A stretch of DNA of 26,398 nt from assembly GCA_049999725.1 (NCBI GenBank), contig JBNGIS010017949.1, positions 1-26,398 of the forward strand, read 5' to 3'. Source of the DNA: Haplomitrium mnioides. Its lineage: Eukaryota > Marchantiophyta > Haplomitriopsida > Calobryales. The notes beneath the pieces are model-generated. The model was not told the origin of the DNA. It saw only the letters and a list, made by a program, of their open reading frames with translations, and ran no database searches. Position 1 is the stretch's first letter; each line of letters opens with the position of its first letter. The position numbers and the translations under genes are program-made. This document shows positions 19,626 through 26,398 of the stretch, piece after piece.

Positions 19626-20421
19626 TAGTGTCAGCCGGTGCTTTGGAGCATTCAAGCAGAATTCATGAAATCAGAAGCATCAGCAACACAATAAGCCTTG
19701 GCAAGTGTGAGGGCCTCTCAAGAGCCACAGATTGCCCTCAAATAGCTACTAAGAGTAGGGCGCATGAGTCTTGGGAGGGAAACAGGATCATGGCGGAAAA
19801 GAGGAGGAGGGGATCAGGATCGCCAGCCAGAGGAGGGGCCACCTTTCAAAATTCGAAGCAGTCCAGCAAGAATTCGTGAGCCTCAAGAGAATGCGGAGAT
19901 CGGAGCCAGGGGAGAAGGAAGAGAGCAACCACCTATGGCGAAGCGATCGCAGGAGGAAGAAGAACGGATCCACAACAATGAAATTCGATGGCACTCCAAA
20001 GGAAGTCAGATCGTGGGGGTCCTGCAACGGCCACAAATCGGGAAGCAAGGATCGAGGAGAAAAATGAGAAGGTGAGATCGTCACGAGGGCGAGCAAGGCC
20101 AGGGAAGAGGAACGTCTTGATCCCGTAAGTAGGAGCGTGCCCTGCAAGGGCCAATCGAACGGTTCCATTTCAAGTCTACGAATCATGGCGGAAGTGTGGA
20201 GTCTCCGGAAGGTCCCGCGAGATTCCACGGAAACGTGGTGTCTCCGGAGCACTTCGCGGGATTCCACGGATGACATGGCGGCACCAGGAGGCCCGTGATT
20301 CTGCGGAAAGGCGCCTCCCTAGGTGGGGAGCCCACTTAATAGAAGTTCTGATCCATCTTACAACGTGGGGACTCCAGTAAAGAGGGATCCACGCGGAACC
20401 CAACAAGGGAGCAAGGAAGAA
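19626..20421. other. GC- and purine-rich segment, no identified gene
   Basis: Composition changes abruptly from the AT-rich left side. Open frames exist on both strands (for example minus 19788-20276 and 20176-20685), but they look like by-products of purine-rich DNA; none shows a known motif. The right end has three spaced copies of a GATTCCACGGA-like word (20221, 20260, 20297). Confidence 0.5.
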
Positions 20422-20703
20422 GGCCTGAAACAATGACATATCGGGGATCTGGCCGAAGGAAAACGAGAGAGTGCCGAAAGGACGACATATCGAAGATCCA
20501 AGCGGAGGAAGAGCGGGGAAGCCGAAGGGGTGACTAAGCGCAGATCCGTCAAGAAGAAACACAGAGGAGAGACAAAAGGGGGACAACTCAGCGAACTGGC
20601 CGAATAAGAGCGAGTGAAGGCAAAAAGGCGACTTGTCGGCGATCCGGCTCAAATGATGCGCATCAGTGGCAAAATGGTGACCCATCGCAAACCGTCCAAC
20701 GGG

Positions 20704-20719
20704 AAGAAGGTTGAGCTAG
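20704..20719 (+). repeat. Left target-site duplication of the LINE
   Basis: AAGAAGGTTGAGCTAG, repeated exactly at 21690-21705 after the poly-A tail. The first base of the right copy may belong to the tail. Confidence 0.95.
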
Positions 20720-20834
20720 TTGGCTTGGTTATTGGAGAGGGAGACTGGGACCATGGTATGTAGGTATGGAAAGATAATTCACCCCTCAGTAGCTACTCGA
20801 CCAAGAAAGGCCGTCGGTTCATCCTAGATCGACC

Positions 20835-21545
20835 ATCAACTATCACTCCGGTTCTGGAATGCTGGAAAGCACAGGGCTCGATCAACTCCAAATACTCTTC
20901 CAGATGGACTGATATATGGGTGGCGAGCAGATCAACTAAAGAGGCCACTTTAATGTGGCTTATTGTCCAAAGAGGCGTGCAAGTAGGGAGTTTCAGAAAA
21001 AAGACAGAAAAGCCTGGCTATGAGATTGATGCAAGATGTGTCTGCTGCAAGGAGGATTCTATGGAAGACATCATTCACTGTTTCTGGCTTTGCCCTAGGA
21101 TCAGCACTATCTGGAAATGGGTAGGAATATCATTAACAGATTAGTGTTTGCTGTTTGGGGGAACTCCAAAAGGTGGAAACCAACATGGCAGCAATGCATC
21201 CTAGGTGACAGAACTCCAAAGGCCCTGGCCATAGCTAAAGAGATCTGGTCCCTTCTAAGAGGAATTGTACTGTACTCTATATGGCTCTCTAGGAATGCTG
21301 CAGTGTTTGAGAAGTCGTACATGGATATGTACAGTTTAAAGAAGAAAATCTGGAGGAGGTTGGTCGAGTATGGAAGGAAAGCTTGGCACGATGCCTGTAG
21401 AAACTGGAGGAAGGCTCAAAGTGAAGCAAAGAGAGAAAAAATTCTGGAAACCTTTGACAGAACTTGGGGTGCTAGGCATTTTCTCTGTATCCGTGATGAA
21501 GACAATGTTTATTGGAATCTGGATGTTAGTAGTAATCTGGATTGA
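20835..21545 (+). pseudogene. LINE ORF2 C-terminus with zf-RVT domain
   Basis: The first frame reads SRWTDIWVASRSTKEATLMW, then a zinc-binding stretch RCVCCKEDSMEDIIHCFWLC (Cys-Cys...His-Cys...Cys), the zf-RVT domain that follows the reverse transcriptase in plant LINEs. Near 21120, after IWKWV, the frame shifts and continues as NIINRLVFAVWGNSKRW ... LYSIWLSRNAAVFEKSY ... AWHDACRNWRKAQSEAKRE to a stop at 21543-21545. The reverse transcriptase itself is lost to 5' truncation. The single frameshift suggests modest age. Confidence 0.88.
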
Positions 21546-21653
21546 GGGTATTGGCCTGCTGTGGTTTACTAGGCTTGATCCCGAAAGGGATTGATGGGTT
21601 GTTGTTTATGCCACTCGGCCTGATTGCTGGCCGCGGTTGTTCCTTTGATGCTT

Positions 21654-21679
21654 GAAAGTTAATAAAGCTGTTAACTTTC
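21654..21679 (+). other. LINE 3'-end hairpin before the A-tail
   Basis: GAAAGTTAA (21654-21662) and TTAACTTTC (21671-21679) pair perfectly around an 8-nt loop, 4 nt before the A-tail. Two more small hairpins lie upstream in the 3' UTR: ATCCC-GAAA-GGGAT (21578-21591) and CGGCC...GGCCG (21616-21633). In some LINE families the encoded RT recognises a 3' stem-loop; that role here is inference. Confidence 0.6.
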
Positions 21680-21689
21680 GGTCAAAAAA

Positions 21690-21705
21690 AAGAAGGTTGA
21701 GCTAG
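21690..21705 (+). repeat. Right target-site duplication of the LINE
   Basis: Exact copy of 20704-20719, directly after the A-tail. Confidence 0.95.
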
Positions 21706-22170
21706 AATGGCGATATGGTGCCTATCCAGTGGGGAGAAACGAGGGGCACGGCGAAAGGACGATCTATCGGCGAATCAGCGAGCGAGATGAGGGCAGCTGG
21801 AAAATGAAACTAACGTCGGTACGACCGACGGAGGAGCTAGCGACGCTGAAAGGGTGACTCTTTGCCGCTTTGACAACCAGAAGGGTGAAAGTTCAACGGG
21901 GTGCGGCCGGCATCCGAAAGTTCGAAAGGGGTGAATGGTCCAAAAGGGCCTTGTAGTTCTTATATTGAGCTTTCAAAAGTGTTAACAAAAATAGCCTCAG
22001 GCGAGCACGTAGTTCTTACTTCAAAGGTATGACAAAACAACGACATCGGCACAGTTCTTATTCGGCAAGCAGGGTAAATCCGCAGCGGCTCTTCGGATGA
22101 CGTGGCGAGCGCTGGGAGTCCGTGGGAGGGTTTCAGAAACATGGCGCGCTGGGGATGCTTGGTAAGGTTT

Positions 22171-22187
22171 CCGAAGGTCAACTTCGG
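22171..22187. other. Perfect small hairpin
   Basis: CCGAAG (22171-22176) and CTTCGG (22182-22187) flank GTCAA. It sits just before the first 59-bp GC-rich repeat. Role unknown. Confidence 0.5.
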
Positions 22188-22199
22188 AAGAAGGGTCCG

Positions 22200-22536
22200 A
22201 CGGTCCGCCTACCCCTTTGCAGGGCGGCGTCGGACGGCGGCCTTCATACGACGTAGCGCCTTGGGAATCATGCAGGAGATTCCAAGGGTCAACCTCATAA
22301 GGATGTCAACCAACGGTCCGCCTAACCCTTTGCGGGGCGGCGTCGGACGACGCCTTTCGGAGGACGTGGCGAACCGGGTTCCTTGAAGCAACTCACAAGA
22401 CACGCGGCTCAAGGAGAGGAGTTCATCGGACCTCAGGCAACGTGCGGGTTAACTATAGAAGGAGCGGTCAACGCGACGGTCAGCCTACCCCCTTGCGGGG
22501 CGGCGTCGAACGGCAGTGCAGCGGAGGACGTGGCGC
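22200..22536 (+). repeat. Three spaced copies of a 59-61-bp GC-rich repeat
   Basis: Copies at 22200-22258, 22313-22371 and 22476-22536 share ACGGTC(C/A)GCCTA(A/C)CCC, then TTGC(A/G)GGGCGGCGTCG, and end in GACGT(G/A)GCG. The first copy and its flank can form a hairpin (GTCCGAC 22195-22201 with GTCGGAC 22229-22235). The ending GACGTGGCG resembles the plant ABRE/G-box core. A GGTCAAC- or GTCAAC-like word precedes the copies. Confidence 0.8.
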
Positions 22537-22735
22537 GAAGAGAACAAAGAGGGATCTGCGAGGGAATTTGTGGAGATTCTGTAGACGGGGTTCTGTAGGG
22601 CACTTCGGAACTCGGTTTCGAAGAGCCTCTTTGGACTTGGTTCTGCGGGAATCTGCAAAATCTCTTTCCGCGAGATTCCTCGGAGCTTCCCGTAAAATTA
22701 CTATTGTACTTGTCTTTCTCAATCAACTTAAGGGA

Positions 22736-22790
22736 CACGTGGCTCGATTTCCCTTCCCGCTGTAACTGGATTAACTGATGAGGGAGCCAC
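22736..22790. promoter_or_regulatory. G-box within a short inverted repeat
   Basis: CACGTG at 22736-22741 continues as GTGGCTC (22739-22745), which pairs with GAGCCAC at 22784-22790. CACGTGGC is a classic plant bZIP/ABRE binding word. No adjacent gene was recognised, so function is speculative. Confidence 0.35.
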
Positions 22791-22949
22791 ACGTCGCATT
22801 CTCCCACTTCGAGCTCAACAACCATAACGACTATTCATCGGATCAAGGCTCGCAAGGGCAGCGCGCGATGGGGGTATACATCGATGCCATTCGATTATGA
22901 TCGGGTTGATACACGGGCAATCTCAGGACGCGAGGCAATTGCACGCGAA

Positions 22950-23565
22950 GGGGAATCACAAGGAGGGGGGTTGGACTGAGAATTCACTGTGAAGACCACG
23001 TGAAGCAAGGGTACTAGCTCCAAGGGGCCAAGGGGATTTGGATGTGGACTGGAGGGGCGTTGAGGATTGCATAGTGAGGAGCTCTGGATGCTCGAGCGAT
23101 CCAAGGAACTCATCCTTGCCGGTGGACCAGAGCGGAGGGTTACTGATATGGGGTCTCGAAGGGATTCTGGTCAGCTAAGACTTCGGGAGAGGCCACCATA
23201 GGAGGAGTTGGGGTCGTCTCTGCATTCTCTGTGTAGGAGCATCACGATCTGATGACAATGAAATTGCAACGATGGGCGGCTGGAGTGGGAAATCAATGAG
23301 AAACTATGTGAAGCAGGGGTACTAGCTCCATGGGGCCAGGGGGATTCGGATGTGGATTGGAGGGGCGCCGAGGATTGCAGAGTGAGGAGCTCTGGATGCT
23401 TGAGCGATCCAAGGAACTCATCCTTCTCGATAGACCAGAGCGGAAGGTTACTGATACGATAGTTCGAAGGGATTCCGGCTGGTTATGACTTCGAGAGAGT
23501 CCGCCAAGTGAGGAGCTTGGGGTTGTCTCTGCCATTCCTTGTGTGTGAGTATCAACCTAGAGTGT
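22950..23565 (+). repeat. 308-bp tandem duplication, two diverged copies
   Basis: GTGAAGCA(A/G)GGGTACTAGC occurs at 23000 and 23308, and similarity covers most of each copy, including GATCCAAGGAACTCATCCTT. The minus-strand frames at 22895-23113 and 23293-23535 share MSSLDRSSIQSSSLCNP because of this duplication. I cannot tell whether they ever coded. Confidence 0.85.
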
Positions 23566-23589
23566 TTGGAGTACACTCTAGGGTGTTTC

Positions 23590-24530
23590 TTCAAGTAGAG
23601 CTGAGAGAAGGGGGGGCTGTGCTAGTGCTTGCGCGGGATGACCCGTCGAGGATTGGGGGTGGAGTGGGCTACCTGCAGCTGGTAAAGCTGTCTTCTAGAG
23701 GTGGAAGTCAAAGAAGCTCTCTTCCTAGCCTGAGGAAGTAAAAGCAGGGCTTCTCGCGAGGGAAGTTAAAAAACTATTTGGAGAGAAGGGTGTGTGGGTT
23801 GTTGGGTTGCAGGTTGTAGGGCAACATGACTCATAAGGGAAGTATCAATTGGTAGAAATCCAGAGGGTGAAAGGACTCTCTTTTCTCTTGCACATAGTGT
23901 ATAAATTGTTTGTTCTTTTCTGTGTAGTTAGATTTCCTTTCTGCATTGTGTTGTAGAGTTGTATTAGCTTAGAAGCCATCAGGATAGTTGAGCAAACCCT
24001 GGGAACAACCTTGAAGGGAGAGTCCAATCCCTTGACACAAGTCTGGTATCCTAGGGGTAAATGCTCTCTGTTCTGATTCTGTTGCACAGAGTAGGACTTA
24101 GTGCATGCTAGGATAGTTAGGAATATCTGGACCAGTGCTGTAACCACCCTGAGAGGGGGAGTCCAAACCTCTGGTAGTGTTCAGTTGTGCAGGTCACTAG
24201 CACCATTCTGCCCAAGCACAAATAAGGTGGCAGGGCCTATGTCATTGGGTCCTATGAATAAAGCAGAAGAATTACACAAATCATAGCTGCGTGTTATAGA
24301 TGTGGACCTGAGAAGGGTTGAGTAACTGACTTGAGTAGAAGAAGAAGAAGAGTGAGAGGTGCATATAAGGCCTGTAAGGAGAGGAAGAGTACTTAAGGTT
24401 TGGAAGTGGTAACTGGCAAGGGGCCATCTCATAAAAGAACCTGAAAGCCCGTAAACCGTCCTCCCCTGCAACCAAAGCGGGACTTGAAAAGGTTAAGGTC
24501 TGAAAAAGAGGAGCGACACTTAGGAATCTA
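23590..24530 (+). repeat. Left arm of a large diverged inverted repeat
   Basis: Anchors matched to the reverse complement of the right arm: CTGTCTTCTAGAGGTGGAAG (from 23688), GGGCTTCTCGCGAGGGAAGT (from 23747), a CACCCTGAGAGGGGGAGTCC segment (about 24146) and GGTTAAGGTCTGAA (24491). A frame at 23508-23741 contains LSSRGGS; the right arm encodes SRGLSSRGGS at the equivalent place, and both reach RK then a stop soon after. This hints at an old element-encoded protein that I do not recognise. A weak internal 130-bp duplication lies at 23982/24112. Confidence 0.75.
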
Positions 24531-24799
24531 CACTCAACAAGTGAACACTCCACCCCAAAGTCTATGCGCGCATAGGAACCCGACATCACCAATTGAACAC
24601 TCCACTCGAAAGTCTAGGCGCGTTGTCAGCCCCCTAGTCGGAGCCTTAACTCTTTTCCGACAGAGTTAACCCCACTTAAGGGCTGACTTAGTGTTTCGAG
24701 ACATTTTATGGGAGGGGCTTTGCACCGGATGGACCCCAAATTCTACTTACCAACGCAAGAGTGCCTGCAGAACACTCAACACACCCAAGCACACACATT
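24531..24799. other. Spacer of the inverted repeat, with satellite segment
   Basis: 24541-24622 holds GAACACTCCACCCCAAAGTC, then TATGCGCGCATAGGAACCC and a second GAACACTCCACT unit. This is the same roughly 80-bp segment seen at the ends of both dispersed repeats (7190-7262 and 19551-19622). The remainder to 24799 shows nothing I recognise. Confidence 0.65.
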
Positions 24800-25670
24800 T
24801 TCTTCCAAAGTCCGCAGATGCTGGTCACTCCCCTTCTTCAGGCCTTAACCTCAAAAGGTGCCACTTGGAAGACATGGGCAGATAGAACAGAGCATCTGAC
24901 TCTTGACTATGAGGGCCTCTTGGTGGTTCCTCTCTTGAGAGCCTCAATGGGTTCTTACTTGTCTCCCAGTCCTGGCCACTAGCCAACAGTTGCTTCAGCA
25001 GCCCACTTGCTCATGCACATTCATTTCTCAAGGCATACACTAGTAGGCGGTTATACTGTTGAGTCAATTCCAAACTATACTTCAGGAGCCCAGAACTGGA
25101 CCCAATCACCAGGTTTACAAACAGGAAACAAGTCCCAACATCCAATTATCACAATATACTGCTGTTAGTCCTGACTTCCCCTTCTAGGGTGTCCTCAAGA
25201 CTTGACAAATGGAATGCAGGTACTCTAATTACTAAGAACTCCACAGAACTACAAACAGAACACAAATCTAACTAGACACATGCACCTATACACATTTGCA
25301 CATACACCCTGCTCCGCCAACATTGCAGGCCTGTCCACCTCTCAAGAGCCAATCTCTCCTCCAACTTTCCTTCCGCAACTCCAGTATTCCTCTGACTCTT
25401 CACCCACGCACTTAGATCCAGATAGTTTTTCAACTTCCCTCGCGAGAAGCCCTAAATTTACTTCCTCAGGCTCAGAAGAGGATTTCTTTAACTTCCACCT
25501 CTAGAAGACAGTCCTCTCGACTGCTGGCCACCCACTCCACCTTGAGCTTCGAAGGGATCTTCTCTGCAGTGCGCGGGCACTAACACATCCACTCCTCTCT
25601 TGACTCCACAAGATTTTAACACCAGCAACCTTCTACGAATGCTGCTGGGACTGATCTCCTGCACAAATTG
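24800..25670 (-). repeat. Right arm of the large diverged inverted repeat
   Basis: Reverse-oriented counterpart of 23590-24530. The anchors TCAGGCCTTAACC (24838), the complement of the CTCGCGAG segment (25432-25452) and ACTTCCACCTCTAGAAGACA (25491-25510) match the left arm. Between the last two the alignment is gap-free. The minus-strand frame 25488-25685 reads VLVPAHCREDPFEAQ and GLSSRGGS. Weaker similarity to the 22950-23565 duplication continues to about 25860. Confidence 0.75.
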
Positions 25671-26398
25671 AAGCTGAGACGACACCAGGACCCCCCTTGG
25701 TTGCCCCTCACGAAATACAAACTGAAAGAATCCTCTTCTCCTCTGAGTGTTGGTCCACCTCCAAATGTTGGTCCGCCTTCAAATGTGAGTACACCTGAGT
25801 AGTTTGAGGCTCTAGAGCCTCTTGCTCAGCGATTCCTAGCATCTCCTCAGTCCACCTCCATCCTGTGATGGCCTTCCTTCACGAGTCCACCCACTTCACC
25901 CAAGGTCTCACGAGAACTCTCTCCTTCGTATCTCGCTCCTTTCCTTGCACCCAAAAAACAGTCCCCATAGCTTCATCGCAAGCCCGTCTATCCCCACGTC
26001 CGTTTCCCCTCCAGCCTCAACGATTCATCACCGCCCTTCCGTGGAAGTCCCTGTTTCACTTATCCCACGGCTGAGAGGTGCATCTCGCCATTTTACCTGG
26101 CTCGTAGGTGGGTTTTGTTTACCAGATTCACAGTCTACAAATGACACCAACATCTGTGCCTTGTCGTTTTCTTTCCAACAAGACTGATTTCACGTGAAAC
26201 CGACACATGTAGCTCTCGCAATCCACATTTGAATCACCATACCTTTTTGCTTTTGTTTCTTCCTCGTTATAGCTTGGCAACCTTGAGATTCTTCGGATGC
26301 CAGGTAGCTGACAGGTGGCACATCGCAGGAGCCCGTTGTATTCCTCGGACATGGAAACCAGTGAGATTCCACGGACGTTGGGCAGCTGACATGTGGCG
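25671..26398. other. GC-rich tail without an identified gene
   Basis: The several open frames overlap on both strands and show no known domain. Near the end, GATTCTTCGGA (26287), ATTCCTCGGA (26340) and GATTCCACGGA (26365) repeat the word seen at 20221-20307 and 22674, alternating with CAGCTGACA(G/T)GTGGC-like words (26307 and about 26383). Confidence 0.5.

Larger units (their letters stand above)
20720..21689 (+). mobile_element. 5'-truncated non-LTR retrotransposon (LINE)
   Basis: About 970 bp bounded by a perfect 16-bp target-site duplication and ending in an A-tail after GGTC. Only the end of the second ORF and the 3' UTR are present, as expected from aborted target-primed reverse transcription. 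The short exact duplication implies a fairly recent insertion compared with the surroundings. It landed inside the 48-bp array. Confidence 0.95.
20422..21940 (+). repeat. Degenerate array of about 48-bp units, split by a LINE
   Basis: Units begin near 20423, 20473, 20521, 20571, 20619, 20668 and 20716, and after the LINE near 21750, 21798, 21845 and 21893, a spacing of 48-50 bp. A typical unit reads GCCGAAAGGACGACATATCG followed by a GATCC(A/G)-like word and a purine-rich tail. The phase continues across the LINE once one target-site copy is removed. The minus-strand frame 20176-20685 is partly this array translated. Confidence 0.75.

Noticed and set aside
19788-20685. Minus-strand frames of 162 and 169 codons in the GC-rich part
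   Set aside because: Long open frames are expected in purine-rich GC-rich DNA. The second partly translates the 48-bp array, and no known domain is visible in either.
22433-22825. Overlapping frames on both strands of about 80-130 codons
   Set aside because: They cover the GC-rich repeat copies, with different frames open in each strand and no motif.
19626-24625. Helitron or CACTA element spanning the GC-rich island
   Set aside because: No TC...CTRR ends, CACTA termini, helicase or transposase motifs were seen.

Overview
The window looks like a stretch of a large, repeat-rich land-plant nuclear genome. The supporting signs are a plant-type Ty3/gypsy element with an initiator-Met-tRNA primer site, a plant-type LINE 3' end, GT-AG intron borders, an AT-rich background and many decayed duplications. 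I cannot name the species. A fern, gymnosperm, lycophyte or bryophyte would fit as well as any, but that is a guess. I see no intact protein-coding gene. All recognisable coding sequence is broken by stops or frameshifts, and there is a 100-N scaffold gap at 12883-12982.

Left part (1-5141): a degraded Ty3/gypsy retrotransposon lies on the minus strand. Its putative 5' LTR (about 4248-4707) and primer-binding site (4235-4246) are followed by gag, protease, RT, RNase H and integrase. It is cut off inside the integrase C-terminus near 640, and I see no matching 3' LTR. A 48-bp tandem array (4713-5141) abuts the LTR.

Middle part (5142-19630): AT-rich DNA holds two multi-exon pseudogenes. On the minus strand (about 7960-11130) is a relic of a family marked by IDGMDQ and GHTHxxID motifs (DUF7869-like from memory), possibly an RNase H-fold or transposase-like protein. 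On the plus strand (13130 to about 16990) is a relic whose order of parts reads as an unknown N-terminal exon, a ParB-like segment, then a DNA methyltransferase of beta-class order (DPPY-like motif before the SAM-binding motif). That is a bacterial/phage-like architecture, here interrupted by plant-type introns. Its last exon is followed at once by an inverted copy, giving a foldback with arms of about 450 bp and a spacer of about 74 bp. Introns of both pseudogenes carry a shared palindromic minisatellite core of the type CTATGCGCGCATAG or CATGCGCGCATG, which also occurs in arrays elsewhere in the window. A diverged block of about 950 bp occurs twice (6313-7270 and 18681-19625).

Right part (19630-26398): composition changes sharply to GC-rich. 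It holds a degenerate array of about 48-bp units (20422 to about 21940) split by a 5'-truncated LINE with a 16-bp target-site duplication. Further right are three copies of a 59-61-bp GC-rich repeat ending in ACGT-core motifs, a 308-bp tandem duplication, and a large diverged inverted repeat (about 23590-24530 against 24800-25670) around a spacer carrying the minisatellite core.

The parts do not form a working pathway. The window is best read as layered mobile-element, satellite and pseudogene debris. The ParB-methyltransferase relic and its inverted-repeat copy are the most unusual components.
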